64,000 bases of DNA, taken from Sphingomonas_L flavalba_A (GTDB lineage Bacteria; Pseudomonadota; Alphaproteobacteria; Sphingomonadales; Sphingomonadaceae). Each line of letters starts with the position of its first letter. Within the stretch, counting starts at the first letter, position 1. Below the pieces are notes generated by a model that had not been told where the DNA came from, made no database searches, and was given only the letters and a program-made list of their open reading frames with translations. Where the stretch lies: positions 1,488,001 to 1,552,000 of the forward strand of contig NZ_CP180208.1 of NCBI RefSeq assembly GCF_047553045.1, in the 5' to 3' direction. Below are positions 49,456 through 57,037 of the stretch, in pieces. The translations under genes were made by a program, and so were the position numbers.

Positions 49456-50826
49456 ATGACTTTTGCCGATCTCGGCCTTTCAGATGAGTTGATGCGCGCG
49501 GTCGACGAGGTCGGCTACAGCGAACCGACCCCGATCCAGAAACAGGCGATCCCCAGCGTGCTGATGGGCCGCGACCTGATCGGCATCGCCCAGACCGGCA
49601 CCGGCAAGACCGCCGCCTTCGTCCTGCCGATGATCGACATATTAGGCAGCGGTCGCAGCCGGGCGCGGATGCCGCGTTCGCTGATCCTGGAACCGACGCG
49701 CGAACTGGCCGCGCAGGTCGCCGAAAATTTCGAACAGTACGGCAAGTACCACAAGCTTTCGATGGCGCTGCTGATCGGCGGCGTGTCGATGGGCGATCAG
49801 GTGAAGGCGCTGGAAAAGGGCGTCGACGTGCTGATCGCGACACCGGGCCGGCTGATGGACCTGTTCCAGCGCGGCAACATCCTGCTGACCGGCTGCGCGC
49901 TCCTCGTCATCGACGAGGCCGACCGGATGCTCGACATGGGGTTCATCCCGGACATCGAGGACATCTGCTCGAAACTTCCCAAGAACCGGCAGACGCTACT
50001 GTTTTCCGCGACCATGCCGGCACCGATCAAAAAGCTAGCCGACAAGTTCCTGACCGACCCGAAATCGATCGAGGTCGCCCGTCCGGCATCGTCCAACCGT
50101 CTGATCGAACAGGCGCTGGTCCCGGTAACCAGCCGGACCAAGAAAGCGACGCTGATCGACATGCTCGGCGCGCCCGACGTCAAGACGGCGATCATCTTCT
50201 CCAACCGCAAGTCGACGGTGCGCGACCTGACGACCAGTCTGAAGCGCGCGCGCTTCGCCGCCGGGCAGATTCAGGGCGACATGGATCAGGCGGAACGCAT
50301 TCGCGAACTGGATCGGTTCAAGTCGGGCGAGATCACCGTCCTCGTCGCCTCCGACGTCGCCGCGCGCGGCCTGGACGTCAAGGATGTCAGCCACGTCTTC
50401 AACTATGACGTGCCGTGGCACCCGGACGACTACATTCACCGCATCGGCCGCACCGGCCGCGCCGGGGCAACCGGCAAGGCGTTCACGCTCGCGACGCCGG
50501 ACGACGACGAAGCGGTCGCCAATATCGAAAAACTGAGTGGCCAGAAGATTCCGCGCATCGGCAAGGCCGCGCCGGCTGCCGCCGACACGGCGGAAGACAA
50601 GCCGACGCCCGCGCCACGCGCCCGCGCCGCCAAACCTGCCCAGAACAAGTCCGCCGGGCAAAAGCCAAAGGCGGAATCGCAGCCCAGGCCGGCACCGACA
50701 ACGGCAGCATCGGCGGCTCCCGCCACGCGCAAGCCGGAACCGCGCCGCGACGATCGCAACGACGGCCCCGACGATGGCTGGAACGGTCCGGTCCCGGATT
50801 TCCTCGGCGTCAGCTTCGGCAACTAA
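49456..50826 (+). CDS. DEAD-box RNA helicase (RhlE-like)
   Basis: A 456-residue helicase. The Q motif (PTPIQKQAIP), Walker A AQTGTGKT, PTRELA, GG, TPGR, DEAD (VIDEADRMLD), SAT, IIFSNRK, DVAARGLDV and HRIGRTGRAG are present, in the RhlE arrangement. Residues about 370-456 are a low-complexity basic Ala/Pro tail that ends in NGPVPDFLGVSFGN, a short hydrophobic terminal motif that may be a docking site. Such enzymes act in ribosome assembly or the degradosome. It converges on tgt with a 14-nt gap. Confidence 0.93.
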   Translation: MTFADLGLSDELMRAVDEVGYSEPTPIQKQAIPSVLMGRDLIGIAQTGTGKTAAFVLPMIDILGSGRSRARMPRSLILEPTRELAAQVAENFEQYGKYHKLSMALLIGGVSMGDQVKALEKGVDVLIATPGRLMDLFQRGNILLTGCALLVIDEADRMLDMGFIPDIEDICSKLPKNRQTLLFSATMPAPIKKLADKFLTDPKSIEVARPASSNRLIEQALVPVTSRTKKATLIDMLGAPDVKTAIIFSNRKSTVRDLTTSLKRARFAAGQIQGDMDQAERIRELDRFKSGEITVLVASDVAARGLDVKDVSHVFNYDVPWHPDDYIHRIGRTGRAGATGKAFTLATPDDDEAVANIEKLSGQKIPRIGKAAPAAADTAEDKPTPAPRARAAKPAQNKSAGQKPKAESQPRPAPTTAASAAPATRKPEPRRDDRNDGPDDGWNGPVPDFLGVSFGN

Positions 50827-50840
50827 ATAGCCGAAGGGCG

Positions 50841-51953
50841 TCAGGCGCGCCCGGCATAACGACGACGGAACTCGTCCGCGAATGCGCTCAGCCGCCCCTC
50901 GGCGATCGCGTCGCGCAGGCCCTGCATCAGCCGCTGGTAGAACCACAGGTTATGCTCGGTCATCAACATCGCGCCCAGTATCTCGCCAGACCGGACAAGG
51001 TGGTGAAGATAGGCGCGTGACCATTCGGCCGTCGGCGATTCCGGGTCGAGCGGCGCCAGATCCTCCGCGAAGCGCGCATTGCGGATGTTGATCGGCCCGT
51101 CCCAGGTGAAGGCTTGGCCGGTGCGGCCGCTGCGGGTGGGCAATACACAATCGAACATGTCGATGCCGCGCTCGACCGCGCCGACGATATCATCGGGCTT
51201 GCCAACCCCCATCAGGTAGCGCGGACGGTCGGGGGGCAGCATCGCCGGCGCATAATCGAGCACCCCGAACATCGCCTCCTGCCCTTCCCCCACCGCCAGC
51301 CCGCCGACCGCATAGCCGTCGAAACCGATATCGGTCAGCGCGTCGGCCGACGCCTGCCGCAACGCCCGGTCGAGCGCGCCCTGCTGAATGCCGAACAGCG
51401 CGCCACCGGCATTGTCGGCGTCGAAGGCGGCACGCGACCGCCGCGCCCAGCGCATCGACCGCTCCATTGCCGCCGCCTGCACCGCGCGGTCGGCGGTGGT
51501 CGGCACCAGCTCGTCGAACGCCATGACGATGTCGGAACCGAGCAGGCGCTGGATGTCCATCGACCGTTCCGGCGACAGCATGTGTCGCGATCCGTCGAGG
51601 TGGGATCGGAAGGCAACGCCCTCTTCGCTGACCTTGCTCAATTCGGACAGGCTCATCACCTGATAGCCGCCGCTGTCGGTCAGGATCGGCCGGTCCCAGC
51701 CCATGAATGCATGCAGCCCGCCCAGCCGTGCCACCCGTTCCGCGCCGGGGCGCAGCATCAGGTGGTAAGTATTGCCCAGAATGATGTCGGCGCCGGTCAC
51801 GCGCACGGCCGCAGGCTTCATCGCCTTGACGGTGGCGGCGGTGCCGACCGGCATGAAGGCGGGGGTACGGATCTCTCCCCGGCGCATGCGGATGGCGCCG
51901 GTGCGGGCGGCGCCGTCGGTCGCGGCGATGGTGAAGGCAAAACGATCGGTCAC
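50841..51953 (-). CDS. tgt: tRNA-guanine transglycosylase lacking the zinc-site cysteines
   Basis: Inserts preQ1 at the wobble position of GUN-anticodon tRNAs. Of 370 residues, catalytic Asp93 (TDSGGYQVMS) and Asp268 (GIDMFDCVLPTRSGRTG) and the LGNTYHL region are intact. The zinc site is not: between LDPE and WSRAYLHHL, family members have a CxCxxC segment, but this protein has only SPTAE (residues 306-310), three residues shorter and with no Cys. The fourth ligand, His334 (MTEHN), remains. The start is GTG at 51953. It is the last gene of a queA operon. Confidence 0.93.
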   Translation of the reverse strand: MTDRFAFTIAATDGAARTGAIRMRRGEIRTPAFMPVGTAATVKAMKPAAVRVTGADIILGNTYHLMLRPGAERVARLGGLHAFMGWDRPILTDSGGYQVMSLSELSKVSEEGVAFRSHLDGSRHMLSPERSMDIQRLLGSDIVMAFDELVPTTADRAVQAAAMERSMRWARRSRAAFDADNAGGALFGIQQGALDRALRQASADALTDIGFDGYAVGGLAVGEGQEAMFGVLDYAPAMLPPDRPRYLMGVGKPDDIVGAVERGIDMFDCVLPTRSGRTGQAFTWDGPINIRNARFAEDLAPLDPESPTAEWSRAYLHHLVRSGEILGAMLMTEHNLWFYQRLMQGLRDAIAEGRLSAFADEFRRRYAGRA

Positions 51954-51957
51954 GCTG

Positions 51958-52452
51958 CTAACGCCCCCGCTTGCCCTTGCCCGGTTGCGGCCGCTGGAAA
52001 TTCAGGGTCAGCAGTTCGTCGCGGGTCAGCCGCCCATCACCATTCTTGTCGTAGGCGGCGAAGCGTCGGGCGAATTCGCCGACGAACTCAGCCTCCGAAA
52101 TCCGATCGTCTTCGTTGCGGTCGAAGTCGAAACGACCGGGAAGTGCCCCGGCGCTACCCAGTTCCGCTTCCGCCCAATGCGACAGCTCGATCAGCGAAAT
52201 CGCGCCGTCGCCATTGGCATCGCCCAGCGCGAACGACGCCCTGACCCCGGCATCGAACTCGGCACGGGTGACGACACGATCACGGTCTGCGTCGAAACTG
52301 GTGATCAGGATCGCGACCGGCGCCGCCATCATCGTGATGCCGCTGTCGACCGGCGGCACCGGCGGCGGCTGCACCGCCTCGGCCGGCGGCTGGCGCGCGC
52401 CGGCCAGCAGCAACAGGCAGAGCAGCGGCCCGGCAAATCCAGCGCGCATCAT
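51958..52452 (-). CDS. Exported EF-hand protein
   Basis: A 164-residue protein with a signal peptide (LLCLLLLAGARQPPAEA) and four EF-hand loops: DADRDRVVTRAEF, DANGDGAISLIEL, DFDRNEDDRISEAEF (insertion at loop 3) and DKNGDGRLTRDEL. It would bind calcium in the periplasm. Its start overlaps the queA stop (ATGA) and its stop is 4 nt before tgt, so a calcium-binding exported protein is embedded between two queuosine genes. No role in queuosine synthesis is known; co-transcription is probably incidental, though unexplained. Confidence 0.85.
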   Translation of the reverse strand: MMRAGFAGPLLCLLLLAGARQPPAEAVQPPPVPPVDSGITMMAAPVAILITSFDADRDRVVTRAEFDAGVRASFALGDANGDGAISLIELSHWAEAELGSAGALPGRFDFDRNEDDRISEAEFVGEFARRFAAYDKNGDGRLTRDELLTLNFQRPQPGKGKRGR

Positions 52453-53489
52453 TCGTCTCCGTCGCCCGGCAGCAGCAGGCTCGCGTCGCCATAGGAATAG
52501 AAACGATAGCCCGTCGCGATCGCATGTGCATAGGCACCAAGCATCCGCTCGCGCCCCATCAGCGCGCTGACCAGCATGAACAGCGTCGATTTGGGCAAGT
52601 GGAAATTGGTCATCAGCCCGTCGATGGCGCGGAAACGATAGCCGGGGGTGATGAAGATGCTGGTGTCCCCGGCGAACGGCCGGATCGTACCGTCCGCATC
52701 CGCCGCGCTTTCCAGCAGCCGCAGGCTGGTCGTGCCGACCGCGATCAACCGGCCGCCGCCGGCGCGCACCGCGTTCAGCCGGTCGGCGGTGGCGGCGTCG
52801 ATCCGCCCCCATTCGGTATGCATCTGGTGGTCGTCGGTATCGTCCGCCTTGACCGGCAGGAAGGTGCCCGCGCCGACATGCAGGGTCAGCGTTTCCCGGC
52901 CGACCCCGGCGGCGTCGAGCGCGGCGACCAGCGCCGGGGTGAAGTGCAGCGCCGCGGTCGGCGCCGCCACCGCCCCCGCTTCGCGCGCGAACATCGTCTG
53001 GTAATCCTCCGCATCGCGGGCGTCGGGCGCGCGCTTTCCGGCGATATACGGCGGCAGCGGCATCGTCCCCGCCCGTTCCAGCAGCAATTCCACCGGCTCG
53101 TCGCCGTCGAAGGTCAGCAACAGGCTGCCGTCCGCGCCGCGCTGATCGGCTACCGCCGAAATCCCGGCGGCAAAGCTGATCCGGTCGCCGTCGCGCACGC
53201 GCCTGGCATTGCGAACGAAGGCCCGCCAGGCACGCGGCCCTTCCCGCTTGTGCAACGTTGCACTGACTCGTGCATTGCCACGCATGCCGTCCAGCCGGGC
53301 CGGGATGACGCGGGTGTCGTTGAACACCAGGCAATCGCCGGGGCGCAGAACCGCCGGCAGCTCCGCCGCCACCCGGTCGGCCATGCCCGTGGCGTCAACC
53401 ACCAGCATCCGGGCGGAATCGCGCGGGCTGGCCGGGCGTAGCGCTATCGCCTCCGGCGGCAGCGCGAAGTCGAACAGATCGACCCGCAT
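52449..53489 (-). CDS. queA: S-adenosylmethionine:tRNA ribosyltransferase-isomerase
   Basis: Converts preQ1 in tRNA to epoxyqueuosine. The 346-residue protein starts RVDLFDFALPPEAIALRPA and has FNDTRVIPARL, APTAALHFT, LHVGAGTFLPVK, EWGRI and the late VGTTSLRLLES and TNFHLPKSTLFMLVSAL. Length and motifs are normal. Neighbours tgt (next step upstream in the pathway) and a cyclophilin are in the same run; 10 nt separate it from the cyclophilin gene. Confidence 0.96.
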   Translation of the reverse strand: MRVDLFDFALPPEAIALRPASPRDSARMLVVDATGMADRVAAELPAVLRPGDCLVFNDTRVIPARLDGMRGNARVSATLHKREGPRAWRAFVRNARRVRDGDRISFAAGISAVADQRGADGSLLLTFDGDEPVELLLERAGTMPLPPYIAGKRAPDARDAEDYQTMFAREAGAVAAPTAALHFTPALVAALDAAGVGRETLTLHVGAGTFLPVKADDTDDHQMHTEWGRIDAATADRLNAVRAGGGRLIAVGTTSLRLLESAADADGTIRPFAGDTSIFITPGYRFRAIDGLMTNFHLPKSTLFMLVSALMGRERMLGAYAHAIATGYRFYSYGDASLLLPGDGDE

Positions 53490-53499
53490 CGCCGGCGAC

Positions 53500-54168
53500 T
53501 CAGCGCTTTCCGGTCGGCTTCGCGATCGTCGGCGGCGCGGCCGGCACGTCGGTGTTCAGTGTCGGCGCGGCAACCGCGGGCGGCTCCCCGTCCGCCTCCA
53601 CCCAGGCGCGCAGGATGCGGGTCGGGTTCATCGGCGGCTCACCCTTTTCGATCCGGTCGACCGCGTCCATGCCGCTGATCACCCGACCGAACACGGTATA
53701 TTTCCCGTCAAGCTGCAGCCGCGGCATCAACACGATGTAGAACTGGCTGTTGGCCGAATCAGGGTCCTGCGCCCGCGCCGCCGACACCGCGCCGCGCACG
53801 TGCGGCATGTCGTTGAACTCGGCCTTCACGTCGGGCAGGTCGGAACCGCCGGCGCCGGTCCCTTCCGGGTCGCCGCCCTGCGCCATGAAACCGTCGATCA
53901 CGCGGTGGAAGGTCAGGCCGTTATAGAAGCCGCGCCGGGTCAATACCTTGATCCGCTCGACATGGTTCGGCGCCTTGTCCGGGCGGAGCAGCATGCGGAC
54001 GCGCCCGCCGTTCGACAGGTCAAGCACCCAGATATTCTGCGGGTCGACGGGCGGCGCGCTGCTTTCCGGGGCCGGCGTCGGCGATGCGGTGGGCGTTGGC
54101 GTATCGCTCTGCGCCCCGGCGGCGGTCGCCAGGCCGAGAATCGCGAGCAGGCCGATCAGGAAACGCAT
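53500..54168 (-). CDS. Periplasmic peptidyl-prolyl cis-trans isomerase (cyclophilin)
   Basis: A 222-residue cyclophilin with a signal peptide (RFLIGLLAILGLATAAGAQ), a Thr/Pro/Ser-rich linker, the isomerase domain (FYNGLTFHRVIDGFMAQGGDP, SQFYIVLMP, GKYTVFGRVISGMD) and a Pro/Ala-rich C-terminal tail. The catalytic Arg is in FHRV. It assists folding in the periplasm. A 79-nt gap separates it from coaD. Confidence 0.9.
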   Translation of the reverse strand: MRFLIGLLAILGLATAAGAQSDTPTPTASPTPAPESSAPPVDPQNIWVLDLSNGGRVRMLLRPDKAPNHVERIKVLTRRGFYNGLTFHRVIDGFMAQGGDPEGTGAGGSDLPDVKAEFNDMPHVRGAVSAARAQDPDSANSQFYIVLMPRLQLDGKYTVFGRVISGMDAVDRIEKGEPPMNPTRILRAWVEADGEPPAVAAPTLNTDVPAAPPTIAKPTGKR

Positions 54169-54247
54169 CGGGACGGACACTCCGCTGGATATGGGATGGT
54201 GGGCTTTGCGCGAAAATGTGGCGGCTTGGCGGCGCATCGGTCGGTTT

Positions 54248-54751
54248 TCAGACGCCCCGCCCCAGACCTGCGTCGGCGATGCGCGCCTGCACGTCGGCGT
54301 TGACGTCCGGGGTTACGAAGCGGTGGATGTCGCCGCCATAGACCGCGATCTCCTTGACCAGCCGGGACGCGATTGGCTGCAACGCGACATCGGCCATCAG
54401 GAACACCGTCTCTATACGGTTGTTCAGCTGCTGGTTCATGCCGGCCATCTGATACTCATATTCGAAATCGGCGACGGCGCGCAGCCCGCGGATGATGACG
54501 CTGGCGCCCTGCCGTTCGGCAAAGGTCATCAGCAGCGCGTCGAAGGCGACAACGTCGATCGTGCCGGGAATGGCGGCGACTTCGCGCCGAACCATCGCCA
54601 GCCGCTCCTCGACCGAGAACATCGGCGATTTGGACGGATTGGTGGTTACGCCGATCACCAGCCGGTCGACCAGCTTCGCACCGCGCCGGATGATGTCCAT
54701 ATGGCCAAGCGTGATCGGGTCGAACGTGCCCGGATAAATGCCTGTGCGCAT
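54248..54751 (-). CDS. coaD: Phosphopantetheine adenylyltransferase
   Basis: Penultimate step of CoA synthesis. The 167-residue protein begins RTGIYPGTFDPITLGHMDII with the nucleotidyl-transferase TxGH motif, followed by VGVTTNPSK-type residues, FEYEYQMAGMNQQL and the VKEIAVYGGDI segment. Normal length. It is 16 nt after ispA. Confidence 0.96.
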   Translation of the reverse strand: MRTGIYPGTFDPITLGHMDIIRRGAKLVDRLVIGVTTNPSKSPMFSVEERLAMVRREVAAIPGTIDVVAFDALLMTFAERQGASVIIRGLRAVADFEYEYQMAGMNQQLNNRIETVFLMADVALQPIASRLVKEIAVYGGDIHRFVTPDVNADVQARIADAGLGRGV

Positions 54752-54767
54752 CCCGCTGTTCCCCTTG

Positions 54768-55667
54768 TTAGTGGTCGCGCTCGACGGTGTAGCGCGCGAT
54801 CGCGCGCAGCAGGTCCGCTTCCGGCCCGAACGGCCGCAGATGGGCGATCGCCTGTTCGACCAGCAACGCTGCCTGCGCCCGCGCCCGCTCGGCGCCGAGC
54901 AGCGACACGAACGTCGCCTTGCCGGCGGCCGCGTCCTTGCCGACCTTCTTGCCGGCGGCCGCCGCGCTTCCTTCCGCGTCGAGCAGGTCGTCGGCGATCT
55001 GGTAGGCCAGGCCGATGTCGCGGGCATAGCCACGCAACCCGGTGCGCCCATCCGGCGCGACCCGGCCCATGATCGCCCCCGCTTCCACGCAAAAGGCGAT
55101 CAGCGCGCCGGTCTTCAACTGTTGCAGGCGGGTGACCCCGGCCAGGTCGAAGCTGGTCGATTCCGCCGCCAGGTCCATCATCTGCCCGCCGGCCATGCCG
55201 TCCGGGCCGCTCGCCCGGCCCAGTTCCAGGGTCAGGTCGGCGCGGACGAACGGGTCCGGATGGGTGCGCTCATCCGCCAGCACGGCGAAGGCCAGCGCAT
55301 GCAGGGCATCGCCGGCCAGAATGGCGGTCGCCTCGCCGAATTGCTTGTGTACCGTCGGCTTGCCCCTGCGCATGTCGTCGTCGTCCATCGCCGGCAGATC
55401 GTCATGGATCAGCGAATAAACGTGCATGCATTCAATGGCGACGGCCACGCGCAACGCGGCGGCGCGGTCGATATTGAACAATTCGCAGGTCGCGCACACC
55501 AGCAAAGGGCGCAGCCGCTTGCCGCCGCCGATCGCGGCATGGCGCATTGCCTGAAACAGCGGCGCGCGCGGATCATCCGGCACGACCAGCAGCGCATCGA
55601 GCGCCCGGTCGATGTCAGCCGCGATCCGGTCCAGCGCGGGGGCCAGGCTGAGCGAGGCGCGCGGCAT
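54768..55667 (-). CDS. ispA: Farnesyl diphosphate synthase-type polyprenyl synthetase
   Basis: Condenses isopentenyl and allylic diphosphates. Of 299 residues, GGKRLRPLLV, the first aspartate motif SLIHDDLPAMDDDDMRRG, GDALHALAF, and the second aspartate motif AYQIADDLLD are intact. Two residues between the Asp pairs of the first motif place it with short-chain FPP/GGPP synthases. Start: ATG at 55667; a TTG at 55676 overlapping the xseB stop is possible. Confidence 0.94.
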   Translation of the reverse strand: MPRASLSLAPALDRIAADIDRALDALLVVPDDPRAPLFQAMRHAAIGGGKRLRPLLVCATCELFNIDRAAALRVAVAIECMHVYSLIHDDLPAMDDDDMRRGKPTVHKQFGEATAILAGDALHALAFAVLADERTHPDPFVRADLTLELGRASGPDGMAGGQMMDLAAESTSFDLAGVTRLQQLKTGALIAFCVEAGAIMGRVAPDGRTGLRGYARDIGLAYQIADDLLDAEGSAAAAGKKVGKDAAAGKATFVSLLGAERARAQAALLVEQAIAHLRPFGPEADLLRAIARYTVERDH

Positions 55668-55672
55668 CGCGG

Positions 55673-55918
55673 TCAATGAGCGTCGAACGGCTTGAGGCCG
55701 GCCGGCCCGCCGTCGCCGAGCACGATCTGGTCGATGCGCGCCTGCGCCTCGGCCAGCCGTTGCTCGCAGCGGGCGCGCAGCTTGTCGCCCTCCGCATAGA
55801 GGGCGATCGAACGGTCCAGCGGCACATCGCCGCTTTCGAGTTGCGCGACGATGGTTTCGAGCCGCTTCAGCGCGTCCTCGAACGACAGGTCGGCAGTGGA
55901 GTCTGCACTATCGGGCAT
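55673..55918 (-). CDS. xseB: Exodeoxyribonuclease VII small subunit
   Basis: An 81-residue helical protein: FEDALKRLETIVAQLESGDVPLDRSI, then ALYAEGDKLRARCEQRLAEAQARI. This is the canonical XseB. It partners with XseA (not in the window) in degrading single-stranded DNA. It overlaps the extreme 5' end of ispA; xseB-ispA is a conserved pair, often followed by dxs, which is absent here. Confidence 0.93.
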   Translation of the reverse strand: MPDSADSTADLSFEDALKRLETIVAQLESGDVPLDRSIALYAEGDKLRARCEQRLAEAQARIDQIVLGDGGPAGLKPFDAH

Positions 55919-55976
55919 AGGCCCGGCTTGTGAAGCGCGCGCCGATGCGGGTCAAGCGCGGCACGGCCGCCGCCGG

Positions 55977-56017
55977 CAAAAGAAACGGCCCCGGCGCGAC
56001 ATGCGGGGGCCGTTTCC
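55977..56017 (-). terminator. Intrinsic terminator after the PEP-CTERM gene
   Basis: The arms AAACGGCCCC (55983-55992) and GGGGCCGTTT (56006-56015) pair exactly around a GC-rich loop. On the minus strand the stem is followed by CTTTTG. It separates the PEP-CTERM gene from xseB downstream. Confidence 0.88.
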
Positions 56018-56031
56018 CGTTCACCCCCCGT

Positions 56032-56955
56032 TCAGGCCGCTGTGGCGGGCGCCATAGTCCGCCGCCGCATCGCAAAGCCGATCAGGCCGAACCCGGCGAT
56101 CAGCATCGCCCAGCTCGCCGGCTCCGGCACCGCGTTCAACCCGGCAACCTCGAAATTGAACGTCGCCGACCCGGCATTGCCGAAATTATAGCTGACATTG
56201 TCGACCGCCCCCACAAAGCCGCCGTCCCAGCCGGAACCGACGCCGACGCCGATACCGATGACGGTCAGGCTGGAATTGAGGCTGATCCAGTCGCCAAGGC
56301 TGTCGAAACATGTGCCACCGGATTTGCAGGAATCGACTCCCGCCGCCCGCGTGACATTGTTGTTATTCGCCCAGAAGGTGCTGCTCAGGTCGAAGGTCGC
56401 GGTCTGCCACGCCCCCTCCGGCGCGGTGCCGACCCCGTTATAAACCGGCTCGTACACCAGGAAGGTGCCGCCGCCGAGCGCCTTGCCCGACGCGTTGCCA
56501 AGGATCAGCCGGTAAACCGGCGCCTGAGCGGCCGGGTTGTTGGACACAACGTCGCGGAACCAGTCATAGGAACCGCCGACAACGCCGGACAGCGCGACCG
56601 GAGTGGCAAACAGATATTCGAGGTCGGCCTTGCCGCTGCCGCTCGGGCTGGCGAACACCGCCGACCCGTTGCCGCTGCGCGCCTGGTAATTGGTGATGCC
56701 GACGCTGGCGCCGCCGATCACGTTGCGCTGGATCCACTGATCCTTATGGGAATCGGAAACCGATGCTGCGCCAAAACCGCCTATCGCCGACGACACTTTC
56801 CCGGCGGTACCGAGCGCGCCGGTCGGCGCGCCGTTCGTCGCGTTGCCCAAAAACGGCGACGGCAGGTCAAGCAGCCCCGTATCGTAGACGGTGGACGCAA
56901 AGGCCGGCGTCGCCACCATCGCCGCGGTGGCGAACAACATAGTTCGAATCAGCAT
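56032..56955 (-). CDS. PEPxxWA-CTERM sorting domain protein
   Basis: A 307-residue exported protein: signal peptide (TMLFATAAMVATPAFAS), a Gly/Ser/Asn-rich beta-type middle, two Cys in VDSCKSGGTCFDSLG, and a C-terminal sorting signal AVPEPASWAMLIAGFGLIGF followed by AMRRR. Such signals are processed by an exosortase after export; no exosortase or EPS genes are in the window. Mature function unknown. Confidence 0.9.
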   Translation of the reverse strand: MLIRTMLFATAAMVATPAFASTVYDTGLLDLPSPFLGNATNGAPTGALGTAGKVSSAIGGFGAASVSDSHKDQWIQRNVIGGASVGITNYQARSGNGSAVFASPSGSGKADLEYLFATPVALSGVVGGSYDWFRDVVSNNPAAQAPVYRLILGNASGKALGGGTFLVYEPVYNGVGTAPEGAWQTATFDLSSTFWANNNNVTRAAGVDSCKSGGTCFDSLGDWISLNSSLTVIGIGVGVGSGWDGGFVGAVDNVSYNFGNAGSATFNFEVAGLNAVPEPASWAMLIAGFGLIGFAMRRRTMAPATAA

Positions 56956-57037
56956 TCCATACCCCCTGTCAAAACCCGCAAGTGACAGATTCGTTTAGCG
57001 AAACCGGCGAGGCATGGAAAGTTATGGTAAACGACGC

